Positions 16,359 to 23,867 of a stretch of 64,000 nt of DNA are shown one piece after another. The notes below the pieces were generated by a model. The model made no database searches and was not told where the DNA came from. It saw only the letters and a list, made by a program, of their open reading frames with translations. Source of the stretch: Gammaproteobacteria bacterium (GTDB lineage: Bacteria > Pseudomonadota > Gammaproteobacteria > Steroidobacterales > Foliamicaceae); assembly GCA_009845905.1 (NCBI GenBank), contig VXYS01000006.1, forward strand, positions 358,542 through 422,541. The letters are read 5' to 3'. Made by a program: the position numbers and the translations under genes. Each line of letters starts with the position of its first letter. The first letter of the stretch is position 1.

Positions 16359-16925
16359 TCAGTCGACAGCGCCGATCGTGCGTGCGAACAGCGTGTAGGG
16401 CCGCGGCTCGTCGCGCATGGCGGCGTGCCGCTCCTTCTGAGTGTCGCGGATGGACGGGTTGGACTCGACTCCGCAACCCTCGACGATGCGGTTCATGAAA
16501 TTGAAGATCGCGCAGACCGAGATCGCGTGATACAGCGCCTCTTCGCTCCAGCCGGCGTCGAGGACCCGTTGCGCGTCGGCGTCGGTCAGCCGCGCAGGGG
16601 CCTCGGTGAGCTTGCGGACGTAATCGAGCACCGGCAGCATCTTCGGCTCCACTCCGGCGTCGGAAGGGTCGGCAAGCACGTTCTCGAGCAAGTCCGCGTC
16701 GATGCCGTGCAGCTCCGCGATGATGCTGTGGGCGCCATGGCAGTAGCTGCAAGCGTTGACCCCGGACACGTAGGCAGCGATGAATTCGCGCTCGCCCACG
16801 GTGAACGGCGACGGTCCGCGCAGCAGGTCGTCGGTGTATTCGCAAAGCGACTTCACGCCCAGCGGGAAGCGGCGGAATACATCGGCAAGGTCGGCCTTTT
16901 CGGGCAGCGAGGGCAGGCGAGCCAC
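16359..16925 (-). CDS. AhpD-like / carboxymuconolactone decarboxylase family protein (peroxidase-related)
   Basis: The 188-residue all-helical protein carries the AhpD signature VSGVNACSYCHGAHSIIA, with the redox CxxC at C59/C62 and the nearby His residues (H63, H66), within an alpha-helical bundle typical of the uncharacterised peroxidase-related branch. AhpD family proteins reduce peroxiredoxins or act as alkylhydroperoxidases. It is the last gene of a five-gene minus-strand run (SDR, SDR, methyltransferase, small protein, this one), five bases after the small protein gene. The spacing makes co-transcription likely. Confidence 0.82.
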   Translation of the reverse strand: MARLPSLPEKADLADVFRRFPLGVKSLCEYTDDLLRGPSPFTVGEREFIAAYVSGVNACSYCHGAHSIIAELHGIDADLLENVLADPSDAGVEPKMLPVLDYVRKLTEAPARLTDADAQRVLDAGWSEEALYHAISVCAIFNFMNRIVEGCGVESNPSIRDTQKERHAAMRDEPRPYTLFARTIGAVD

Positions 16926-16930
16926 GGTTC

Positions 16931-17272
16931 CTACTCCGTGCCCGGTCCCGCCGGAGCGGACGCCGCCCCTTCCGTAAGCGACTTGAGGTCGCGCAGGATG
17001 TCGTGGGTGAAGCGCTCGCGCCGCGCCCTAAGGGCCTTCGCCCGCTCCGCGTCGGGCCGGTACCCATCCAGGGCGGCAGCGGTCACTATGCCCTGGCGGG
17101 CGAGCAGGTCCTCCAGCGCATACATGCGGTCCATGCTCATCCAGAGCTGGGCGCTCAGTTCCAGGATCATGTTCATCATCGCATCCTGCACCGGGTCGTT
17201 GAAATAGACCGGGTAGTCGCCGACCAGCGGCGCACCGCCTTCCGGCGTCTGCCCTGAGGGGCCTTTGCTCAC
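16931..17272 (-). CDS. Small conserved protein paired with a methyltransferase (copy 2)
   Basis: The 113-residue protein (GTG start) belongs to no family I can name. Residues 24-95 (YPVYFNDPVQDAMMNMILEL, then LARQGIVTAAALDGYRPDAERAKALRARRERFTHDILRDL) align by eye with the small protein at 5550-5834. The profile is two amphipathic helices, a GxVTA turn, a YxPD motif, then an Arg-rich helix, suggesting a helical or coiled-coil partner protein. It starts five bases after the stop of the methyltransferase 17278-18372, while the other copy is divergent from its methyltransferase. This repeated neighbourhood suggests that the two proteins act together. Confidence 0.65.
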   Translation of the reverse strand: MSKGPSGQTPEGGAPLVGDYPVYFNDPVQDAMMNMILELSAQLWMSMDRMYALEDLLARQGIVTAAALDGYRPDAERAKALRARRERFTHDILRDLKSLTEGAASAPAGPGTE

Positions 17273-17277
17273 CGGAC

Positions 17278-18372
17278 CTAGCCGGGCAGGGTCGCGTACC
17301 AGACCTGGGTCGTGCCCAGGTGCTTGCCGGGCGCCGCCTCGGCGAAGCCGAATTCCTTCAGCAGTCCGTCGAAATCCGTATAGCAGAAGTCGTCGCCGTA
17401 CGCTTCGCCGTTGTGACGCGAGTCGAAATGGCGGTGGTAAAGCTGGGCCGGCGTCATGCCGCTGGCCATCATGAAGTCGTAGACCGCGAACATCCCGCCC
17501 GGACGCAGCACCCGGTTCACTTCGGCCAGGGTCTCGCGAATGATCCGCATAGGAATCTCGTGGAACAGGATGAAGGAGAAGACCATGTCGAAGCTGTCGT
17601 CGTCATAGCCGGTGTTCTCGACCAGCCGCTGGGCAAAGCACACGTCGATGCCCAGCTCCACGGCGCGGTGGTGGGCGCAGCGCAGCATCGGCTCGGAGTG
17701 GTCGATGCCGGTTACGTCCGCCTGCGGAAATCTCTGCTTCAAGGCGGTGGTGCTTTGCCCGACCGAGCAGGCCAGGTCGAGAATCCGCTCGACGCGGCCG
17801 TCCGCCGGCAGCGGCAGATGATTGTTCACCAGCGAGGCGTGCAACTGGTCCTTGTCGTTGTCGCCGACGAAGAATACTTTTGTCCCGTAGTGGTAGCGGA
17901 ATCCCGCCAGCGGATCCTTGTGGTATCCGTCGGGCTGCAGGTGAAAGTGCACGTTGGCATATTCCGGCTGCTCGAAGTCCGGATTCAGCTCCAGTTGGGC
18001 CGGTCCGCGGCCCTCGGCGGCCTCAAGCCGGTCGAGGTGAATGTCGCGGCGCGCATCCAGCGAGCTTACGATGCGCCGCCACTTCATTTCCTGCTGCGAG
18101 CGCATCAGGCGGTCGCGCACCCGGGCGACCGGCATGTCGCCGGCGATCTCACGCACTTTTTCGAGGCGTTCTTCGGGCGGTTCGGAGGTGTCCTCAAGGT
18201 GCCCCGTGCGGGTCGCGAGTTGCTGGTCGAATTGCATGCCGTCCAGCACGAAGGACCGCAGGCTTTCCACGAAATCCAGGTAACTTTCGTCCTCGCGGCT
18301 GGCAAGTTCCGGCAGGATGGTAGCGTTTTGCCGCTTCAGCGCCTGGCTTGTATCTACTTGCATCAAAGGCAT
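17278..18372 (-). CDS. Class I SAM-dependent methyltransferase with long N-terminal domain (copy 2 of a recurring pair)
   Basis: The 364-residue protein has motif I ILDLACSVGQST (about 197-208), acidic D224 in VTGID, the motif IV-like DSFDMVFSFILFHEIP and the post-motif VLRPGGMFAVYDF. The first 190 residues are a helical N-terminal domain with MRSQQEMKWRRIVSSL (about 90-105), which resembles NKWWSSMMRTTQEVLYDTV of the copy at 4294-5409. The ACSVGQST form of motif I is shared in outline by both copies and replaces the usual GxGxG. An AGAGGAACC ribosome binding site precedes ATG 18372. It sits in an operon with two SDR genes upstream and the small partner and AhpD genes downstream, which suggests a small-molecule pathway. 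The substrate is unknown. Confidence 0.83.
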   Translation of the reverse strand: MPLMQVDTSQALKRQNATILPELASREDESYLDFVESLRSFVLDGMQFDQQLATRTGHLEDTSEPPEERLEKVREIAGDMPVARVRDRLMRSQQEMKWRRIVSSLDARRDIHLDRLEAAEGRGPAQLELNPDFEQPEYANVHFHLQPDGYHKDPLAGFRYHYGTKVFFVGDNDKDQLHASLVNNHLPLPADGRVERILDLACSVGQSTTALKQRFPQADVTGIDHSEPMLRCAHHRAVELGIDVCFAQRLVENTGYDDDSFDMVFSFILFHEIPMRIIRETLAEVNRVLRPGGMFAVYDFMMASGMTPAQLYHRHFDSRHNGEAYGDDFCYTDFDGLLKEFGFAEAAPGKHLGTTQVWYATLPG

Positions 18373-18391
18373 GGTTCCTCTCCCCGGGGCG

Positions 18392-19192
18392 CTATTGAGC
18401 CGCCATTCCCCCGTCTATGGACAGCTCGGCTCCCGTAATGTGGCGGGAATCGTCGCTGGACAGGTAGCAGACCAGATCGCCGACATCGCGCGGATGCCCG
18501 ATCTTGTGCATCGGCACGGTGGCTTCCATCTTGGGACGCAACTCCTCCACGCGTCCCTTCAGCACGCGTTCCACGCTTTCCGTCCAGACGAGACCCGGAT
18601 GCACCGAGTTTACCCGTATCCCGGTGCCCAGGGCGGCAGCCTCGGCGGCAACGACCTTGGTCAGGGCGGTCAGCGCGCCCTTGGCCGAAGTGTAGGCGGT
18701 GCCGTGCGGGAAGCCGCGCAGTCCCGCCCGCGACGACATGACGATGATGCTTCCCCCAGGCGCCATCAGCGGCAGGCCGTCGCGCAGGCCGATGAACTGG
18801 CCTTCCACGTTGACCTTGTAAAGAAAATCCAGGTCCTCGGGCGTAACGTCCTCCAGCGGCCCCAGCTTTGCGTCGCCGGCATTGCTGAACAGCACGTCCA
18901 TTGCGCCCCAGACCTCGCGCACCCGGTCATACAGTCGCGTCCAGTCCGCTTCCAGAGTCACGTCCTGTCGTATGAATTCGATCTCGGCTTCGGGCGCCAC
19001 CTCCCGGACCATGCGCAGGGTCTCGGCCGCTCCCTCCTCGTTGCGGCCGGTAAAGATCAGACGCGCGCCTTCCTCGGCCATGTGCATGGCGCAGCCGCGC
19101 CCGATTCCGGAAGTGGCGCCGGTAATCAGCACCCGCTTGCCGGCCAGCCGGCCGGGTTCGCCGTGCCCGGCCGTGTCGTTCAGGAAATCCAT
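18392..19192 (-). CDS. Short-chain dehydrogenase/reductase (SDR), classical
   Basis: The 266-residue protein has an intact classical SDR set: cofactor motif TGATSGIG (24-31), SNAG at 103-106, catalytic Ser in IIVMSSRAG (about 153), YTSAK with Y167 and K171, and VNSVHPG downstream. The residue after the second strand (TGRN) suggests NADP preference is possible. It would oxidise or reduce a hydroxyl/keto group. It overlaps the end of the upstream degenerate SDR by 13 bases and precedes the methyltransferase by 19 bases, so it is very likely part of the same operon. Confidence 0.88.
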   Translation of the reverse strand: MDFLNDTAGHGEPGRLAGKRVLITGATSGIGRGCAMHMAEEGARLIFTGRNEEGAAETLRMVREVAPEAEIEFIRQDVTLEADWTRLYDRVREVWGAMDVLFSNAGDAKLGPLEDVTPEDLDFLYKVNVEGQFIGLRDGLPLMAPGGSIIVMSSRAGLRGFPHGTAYTSAKGALTALTKVVAAEAAALGTGIRVNSVHPGLVWTESVERVLKGRVEELRPKMEATVPMHKIGHPRDVGDLVCYLSSDDSRHITGAELSIDGGMAAQ

Positions 19193-19908
19193 AGGCCTCC
19201 GTCCAGCATGACGGCCGAGCCGTGCGTATAGGTGGCGCCGTCGCCCGCCAGCTGCACGACCAGGGCCGCGACTTCCCCGACGCTGATCCCGCCGTCAAGC
19301 AACGGGTTTCCGCCGTTCGGCAGGTCCGGGCCGCCTTCGTAGTGCCCGGTCAACACGGTGTGTATGTGAATGCCGTCGCCCGCCTCGGCGCAGGCCAGCG
19401 CCGCGGACTTGCTGAGCGACCGGATGCCGCCGGCGCTGGCGGCATAGGCGGCGGTGCCCGCCAGCGCGCGGTCCGCGAAGACCGAACTCATGTTGATGAT
19501 CGCGCCCTTGCGTCCCGCCGCCCGCAAGCGCACCACGGCCGTCTGCGTTCCGAAAAAGGCGGCGGTCAGGTTGCTTTGCAGCGCCTGACTGAACTGCTCG
19601 AGCGAAGTCTCGGCCAGGGCGCCGGCATGGTGCGCGTAACAACCGTTCACCAAAACGTCGGGCAGCCGCGACTCCGATTCCAGGCGGTCGTAAAGTTCCG
19701 GCCAGGCGCGCGGGTCGGCGCGATTGTGCGCCACCAGGTGCGCCCCGGTTCCCGCCAGTGCCGATTCGGCGGCGTCCCTTGAGCCGGGATCGTGGGCGAC
19801 CAGAACGGCCTCGGCGCCACAATCCATTGCACGGCGCGCCACGGCGGAAGACACTACCGGCCCCGCGCCGCTGACGAGCATGATCTTGTTGGCGAGCCGC
19901 TCGGACAT
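19180..19908 (-). CDS. Divergent SDR-fold protein lacking the catalytic Lys
   Basis: The 242-residue protein is recognisably an SDR (LVNGCYAHHAG in place of NAG, INMSSVFADRALAG, C-terminal GSAVMLDGGLW), but its active site is altered. The motif that should read YxxxK is Y155-AASA159, so the catalytic Lys is Ala. The glycine-rich motif SGAGPVVSS also departs from TGxxxGxG. The Ser and Tyr remain. It may be a non-catalytic subunit partnering the intact SDR encoded immediately downstream (13-base overlap), or use a different chemistry. It is the first gene of the five-gene run ending at 16359. Confidence 0.8.
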   Translation of the reverse strand: MSERLANKIMLVSGAGPVVSSAVARRAMDCGAEAVLVAHDPGSRDAAESALAGTGAHLVAHNRADPRAWPELYDRLESESRLPDVLVNGCYAHHAGALAETSLEQFSQALQSNLTAAFFGTQTAVVRLRAAGRKGAIINMSSVFADRALAGTAAYAASAGGIRSLSKSAALACAEAGDGIHIHTVLTGHYEGGPDLPNGGNPLLDGGISVGEVAALVVQLAGDGATYTHGSAVMLDGGLWIS

Positions 19909-20007
19909 TGCCGGCCGATTCTACAGGACGCCCGTTCCCCACTCCTCCGCGTGCGACGCCGGCTAAAAGGTGAAATAATCGGGTTCCCCGGTATCCGAAC
20001 AGCATCC

Positions 20008-21276
20008 ATGAAACAGTCGGCAGGATTTGTCACATTCGTGTTCCTGGCCGTGCTCTGCCTGGCGCCGTGCGCACCGGGTCAGGAACAGGAGGAGGTGCTG
20101 ACCAACGCGGACATCATCGCGCTCACCGAAGCTGGAGTTCCTGCCGAGGTGATCCTGATCAAGATCGAATCCACCCGCTCGGACTTCGATACCACCGTGG
20201 AGCAACTCATCATGCTCTCCAGGGCCGGAGTGGATGCAAGCGTCGTGGCGGCCATGACAAGAAAGAGCACAACTGAAGCGCCGACGGCGGCTGCGGAGCC
20301 GAAACCGGCGTCGCAACCGCAGCCGGTAACGGAGCCATCCGCTTCAGCGGAAGCGGCAGGGCAGCCATCGACCGATCCGCCTCCGGCGCCCGGGCCCGCA
20401 ACCCCGGTCGCGGCGGAACCGCGGCCGCAGCGCACAGCTTCGGCGCAGCCGCGGGGCGAAGCGCGTCCGTCCGTATTGCCCTCCGTCTCGGCGGCGCCTT
20501 TCCAGCCGGGAAGCACGTTCGCCGACGTGCTGACTTCGGGGGATTCGGGGCCGGAGATGGTAGTCATACCGGCCGGGCGCTTCCGCATGGGTTGCGTTAC
20601 CCGCAGCGGCTGTTTCCCGGATGAACGCCCGGTGCACCGGGTCTTCTTTGACGACCCCATTGCCGTTTCGCGCTACGCGGTCACGTTTGAGGATTATGAC
20701 CGTTTCTCCGGTTCGAACCGTCCGGCAGACGAAGGCTGGGGACGGGAGCGCCGACCGGTAATCAACGTAAGCTGGGATGACGCGGTTCGGTACGCGCAAT
20801 GGCTGTCGCGGGAAACCGGCGAAAACTATCGGCTCCTGAGCGAGGCGGAATGGGAATATGCCGCACGCGCCGGCTCGGAAGGGAAATACCATTTCGGCAA
20901 CGACAGCACCCAGTTGTGCCGGTACGCGAATCACGCGGACGCGGAAACGGACTACGAATGGCGCAACAGCTTCTGTTCCGACGGCGTAGGCAGGAAAACA
21001 GCCGTCGTGGGGAGCTATTTGCCCAACGGGTTCGGCCTTTATGACATGCACGGCAACGTCTGGGAATGGGTTCAGGATTGCTGGAACGATCACTATCGGC
21101 GCGCACCCAGGGACGGCGCCGCCCGGCTGGAGGGCGACTGCTCGATGCGCGTGCTGCGGGGCGGCGCATTCGCCTATGAACCCGAGTCCCTTCGCGCTGC
21201 TTTTCGGACGCCCTTGTCCAGCCGGGGGCGCAGCAACGACATCGGATTTCGCGTTGCCCGCACGCTGACGCCCTGA
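20008..21276 (+). CDS. Exported formylglycine-generating-enzyme-like (SUMF1/FGE-sulfatase domain) protein
   Basis: The 422-residue protein has a signal peptide (SAGFVTFVFLAVLCLAPCAPG), an N-terminal helical repeat region (DIIALTEAGVPAEVILIKI, LIMLSRAGVDASVVAAM), a Pro/Ala/Glu-rich low-complexity linker at about residues 85-165, and a C-terminal FGE domain. Landmarks of the latter are MVVIPAGRFRMG, VSRYAVTFEDYDRF, VINVSWDDAVRYAQWLS, YRLLSEAEWEYAARAG, GLYDMHGNVWEWVQD, VLRGGAF and FRVAR. In characterised members the domain oxidises a Cys of sulfatases, but many copies are sensory or binding modules. No sulfatase gene is in the window, so enzymatic activity is uncertain. ATG 20008 gives the signal peptide. 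Confidence 0.85.
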   Translation: MKQSAGFVTFVFLAVLCLAPCAPGQEQEEVLTNADIIALTEAGVPAEVILIKIESTRSDFDTTVEQLIMLSRAGVDASVVAAMTRKSTTEAPTAAAEPKPASQPQPVTEPSASAEAAGQPSTDPPPAPGPATPVAAEPRPQRTASAQPRGEARPSVLPSVSAAPFQPGSTFADVLTSGDSGPEMVVIPAGRFRMGCVTRSGCFPDERPVHRVFFDDPIAVSRYAVTFEDYDRFSGSNRPADEGWGRERRPVINVSWDDAVRYAQWLSRETGENYRLLSEAEWEYAARAGSEGKYHFGNDSTQLCRYANHADAETDYEWRNSFCSDGVGRKTAVVGSYLPNGFGLYDMHGNVWEWVQDCWNDHYRRAPRDGAARLEGDCSMRVLRGGAFAYEPESLRAAFRTPLSSRGRSNDIGFRVARTLTP

Positions 21277-21312
21277 CGCGCCGCGGCCGGTCCGCAAGGA
21301 CCGCGAAACGGG

Positions 21313-21341
21313 CTTGAAATCCCGGCCTGAAATCCCCATTT
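21313..21341 (+). promoter_or_regulatory. Heat-shock sigma-32 promoter of the Hsp20 gene
   Basis: CTTGAAA at 21313-21319, a 14-base spacer, and CCCCATTT at 21334-21341 match the sigma-32 (RpoH) consensus (CTTGAAA, 11-16 bases, CCCCATNT) at every defined position. It lies 66 bases upstream of the Hsp20 start. Confidence 0.9.
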
Positions 21342-21355
21342 CCAGAGCAGAAGAG

Positions 21356-21375
21356 GCTCCCGCAATGAAGGGAGC
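21356..21375 (+). promoter_or_regulatory. Hairpin in the 5' leader of the Hsp20 mRNA
   Basis: GCTCCC and GGGAGC (21356-21361 and 21370-21375) pair around the 8-base loop GCAATGAA. It lies inside the leader downstream of the sigma-32 promoter and about 30 bases before the start codon. It does not itself cover the ribosome binding site (AGAGGAG, near 21393-21400), so an RNA-thermometer role is possible only if it refolds with downstream sequence. Confidence 0.4.
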
Positions 21376-21407
21376 GAACAAGTAAGAGCCAAAAGAGGAG
21401 CAGAGCA

Positions 21408-21881
21408 ATGAGAAGCCTTGTTGTAAGAACCCGTCCGCGGACTTTTGTCACGCCGTGGACCCTCGATTCCATGCACCGGCAACTGGAGAACTGGATGGAC
21501 CGGGCATTCAGCGTTTCGAACGGCGAAAGCCTGGAGCGGGGCCTGACGCTCACGCCGAGAATGGACATCGCGGAAACAGAAAAGGGCTACGAACTGAGCG
21601 CGGACCTGCCCGGACTGCGGGACAAGGACGTGGACATTTCCGTATCCAACGATGTCCTGACGATCACCGGCGAGCGCAGTTACGAGCAGGAGAGTGACGG
21701 GCGCAGCGTTTACCTGAGCGAACGCGGTTTCGGCGCCTTCAAGCGTTCCTTCAGCCTGCCGGACGACGTGGACCAGGACCAGATCCAGGCCCGCCTGAAG
21801 AACGGAGTGCTGGCGATCTTGCTGCCGAAAACCGAAGAGGTCGAGCCGCCGTCACGCCAGATCAAGGTCAATACGAGCTGA
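21408..21881 (+). CDS. Small heat-shock protein Hsp20 (alpha-crystallin domain)
   Basis: The 157-residue protein has the class A bacterial Hsp20 layout: an N-terminal region with WTLDSMHRQLENWMDRAF, an alpha-crystallin domain from about residue 45 (TPRMDIAETEKGYELSADLPGLRDKDVDISVSNDVLTITGERSYE), the conserved RGFGAFKRSFSLPDDVD, and the AxLKNGVLAILLPKTE motif, then an IKV-type C-terminal tail. It holds unfolded proteins under stress without ATP. Regulation by RpoH is directly supported by the promoter at 21313-21341. Two tandem hairpins follow the stop (21891-21994) and may end the transcript. Ribosome binding site AGAGGAG precedes ATG 21408. Confidence 0.93.
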   Translation: MRSLVVRTRPRTFVTPWTLDSMHRQLENWMDRAFSVSNGESLERGLTLTPRMDIAETEKGYELSADLPGLRDKDVDISVSNDVLTITGERSYEQESDGRSVYLSERGFGAFKRSFSLPDDVDQDQIQARLKNGVLAILLPKTEEVEPPSRQIKVNTS

Positions 21882-21890
21882 CCCTACCCC

Positions 21891-21994
21891 CAAACCCTGC
21901 CGGCCCGCCTGAGCCCTCCCAGCAAGGCGGTCGGCAGGTACTCAAACCCTGCCGGCCCGCCTGAGCCCTCCCGGCAAGGCGGTCGGCAGGTTCT
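21891..21994. repeat. Two tandem copies of a 52-base unit, each a GC-rich hairpin
   Basis: Bases 21891-21942 and 21943-21994 are direct copies of 52 bases with two differences (A/G at 21921 versus 21973, and A/T near the end of the unit). Each unit contains CCTGCCGGCCCGCCT and AAGGCGGTCGGCAGG, which pair with a one-base bulge. It ends 17 bases before the next ATG and follows the Hsp20 stop by 10 bases. It may terminate transcription or be a REP-like repeat. Confidence 0.8.
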
Positions 21995-22011
21995 CATGCC
22001 ACAATCGCGCC

Positions 22012-22995
22012 ATGCGCGCGATGATTCTCAGCAGTCCGCGCGGCGGCCTGCGTTCCGAAACACTGGACCTGCCGGCGCCTGCCGCAGGCGAGGTACGGGG
22101 CCGCGTTCTGGCCTGCGGCGTTTGCCGCACCGACCTGCACCTCGTCGACGGCGAACTGCCCGACACAAGCTTCCCGATCGTCCCGGGACACGAGGCGGTG
22201 GCGATAGCCGAAGAAGTGGGAAGCAGTGTCGAACGTGTCCGGCCCGGGCAGCGTTTCGGCGTGCCGTGGTTGGGCTGGACATGCGGTGAGTGCCGCTATT
22301 GCCGCGAAGGCCGGGAAAACCTTTGCGGGAGCGCGCAGTTCACCGGTTTTCACCGCCACGGCGGCTATGCGGAGGGCATCCTCGCCGATGCACGCTACTG
22401 CGTACCGATCCCGGAGAGTTACTCCGACGAACATGCCGCTCCGTTGCTGTGCGCCGGCCTGATCGGCTATCGCAGCTGGAAGCTGGCCGGGACGGCCGAC
22501 CGCCTCGGAATTTACGGGTTCGGTGCGGCGGCCCACATCGTCGCGCAGGTGGCGCTGGCGCGGAACCAGGAAGTCTATGCCTTTGTCCGTCCCGGAGACC
22601 GGCAGGGCGAAGCGTTCGCCCGCGAACTCGGCGCGGTGTGGGCCGGACCTTCGGACCGGCATCCGCCCCGGAAACTCGACGCGGCGCTGATCTTCGCGCC
22701 GGTGGGCGGCCTGGTTCCCGCGGCCCTCTCGGCGGTTCGCAAGGGCGGAACCGTAGTGTGCGGCGGAATCCACATGAGCGAGATTCCGGCATTTCCCTAC
22801 GAACTGCTGTGGGGCGAGCGCGTGTTGCGTTCGGTAGCCAACCTGACCCGCGCCGACGCCGACGAGTTCATGTCGCTGGCCGCGGCGATGCCGATCAGCA
22901 CGAGCGTGAGGAACTATCCCCTCGCGGAAGCCAACGCGGCCCTGGCGGACCTTCGCGGCGGCCGCCTGAACGGCGCCGCGGTCCTCATCCCCTAG
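22012..22995 (+). CDS. Zinc-dependent alcohol dehydrogenase (MDR family)
   Basis: The 327-residue enzyme has the catalytic zinc ligands in [13 protein letters not shown] (C38) and VPGHEAV (H60-E61), and the structural-zinc Cys quartet C91, C94, C97 and C105 in [17 protein letters not shown]. The NAD(P) domain motif is degenerate: [16 protein letters not shown]. It matches the single-gene AdhA-like zinc-binding alcohol dehydrogenases that oxidise primary alcohols or act on aldehydes. It stands alone between the tandem hairpins and the convergent deacetylase gene. Confidence 0.9.
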   Translation: MRAMILSSPRGGLRSETLDLPAPAAGEVRGRVLACGVCRTDLHLVDGELPDTSFPIVPGHEAVAIAEEVGSSVERVRPGQRFGVPWLGWTCGECRYCREGRENLCGSAQFTGFHRHGGYAEGILADARYCVPIPESYSDEHAAPLLCAGLIGYRSWKLAGTADRLGIYGFGAAAHIVAQVALARNQEVYAFVRPGDRQGEAFARELGAVWAGPSDRHPPRKLDAALIFAPVGGLVPAALSAVRKGGTVVCGGIHMSEIPAFPYELLWGERVLRSVANLTRADADEFMSLAAAMPISTSVRNYPLAEANAALADLRGGRLNGAAVLIP

Positions 22996-23006
22996 TGCAG
23001 TAACGC

Positions 23007-23867
23007 TCAGCCGGGCGGCGGGTGGGCGTCCCTCCAGGCCTCGGCGATCTGCAATCGGGTGGCAGCCCATACGCCGGGCCGCGTGACGGCCCGCGCAAGG
23101 AAGGAATCGAAGGCCGCGGCCCGTCCGGGGCGCCCGGCAATGCGAGCATGGATCCCCACCGACATCATCCTGGGTTCGCTGCGGCTCTCCTTCAGAAGCA
23201 GGTCGAGGCTGTCGTTCAGGTAATCGAGCCAGGCCCGCGCCGTGTAGGCAGGCGCATTCCACATCTTCATGTCGTTGGTGTCCAGCGCATAGGGCAACAC
23301 AAGCAATGGCTGTGGTCCGTCAACGTCCCACCAGGGCAGGTCGTCGCTGAAATCGTCCATGTGATAGCCGTAGCCCTCCTCGGCGAGAAGCCGCCGCGTG
23401 TTTTCCGTAAACAGGTAGCGCGACAGCCAGCCCTGCGGACGGCGACCGACGGAGGACTCGATGCTGTCGGCGGCCTTGCGGATGAATTCGCGCTCCTCGG
23501 CTTCCTCCATGCGGTGCTGGAAGGCCCAGCGAAACCCGTGCGCGCAGACCTCGTGATGGCTTTGCGCCAGTTTCTCTGCGAGCCGCGGTGCGCGCTCGAG
23601 CGCCAGCGCCGCGGCCGCCACCGTGCATGGGACGCCGTAGCGGTCCATGATGTCGAGCAGGCGGGGCGCTCCCGCCCGCACGCCGTAGCGGTAGTTGCTC
23701 TCGTTGGGCAGATTGCGGCTTGAGCCGCGCAGTGCAATGCCGAGCTCATCCACTGGGTCCGGGCGCGGATCGCCGTCCCTGGGGCTGGCCTCGGCGCCCT
23801 CCTCGATGTTGAGCACGACCGAAAGTGCAAGGCCGGCGCCGCCCGGCCAGCGAAAGCCCGTATTCAT
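23007..23867 (-). CDS. Polysaccharide deacetylase / PuuE-allantoinase-like hydrolase
   Basis: The protein (286 residues from ATG 23867) has the NodB-type deacetylase pattern in its PuuE-like variant: SVVLNIEEGAE near the N-terminus, the metal-site segment HHEVCAHGFRWAFQHRM, RRPQGWLSRY, GYHMDDFSDDLPWWD and the late motif MMSVGIHARIAGRPGRAA. Members hydrolyse N-acetyl groups of glycans or cyclic amides such as allantoin. The wording of the first and third motifs is nearer to the allantoinase/PuuE group, but no purine genes accompany it. Its ATG overlaps the stop of the upstream enoyl-CoA hydratase (ATGA), so co-translation is likely. An upstream extension in frame to 24284 overlaps that gene fully and is rejected. 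Confidence 0.82.
   Translation of the reverse strand: MNTGFRWPGGAGLALSVVLNIEEGAEASPRDGDPRPDPVDELGIALRGSSRNLPNESNYRYGVRAGAPRLLDIMDRYGVPCTVAAAALALERAPRLAEKLAQSHHEVCAHGFRWAFQHRMEEAEEREFIRKAADSIESSVGRRPQGWLSRYLFTENTRRLLAEEGYGYHMDDFSDDLPWWDVDGPQPLLVLPYALDTNDMKMWNAPAYTARAWLDYLNDSLDLLLKESRSEPRMMSVGIHARIAGRPGRAAAFDSFLARAVTRPGVWAATRLQIAEAWRDAHPPPG

Noticed and set aside
21891..21994. Two direct repeats considered as a minimal CRISPR array
   Set aside because: The repeats abut with no spacers and each is a hairpin unit; no cas genes are in the window.
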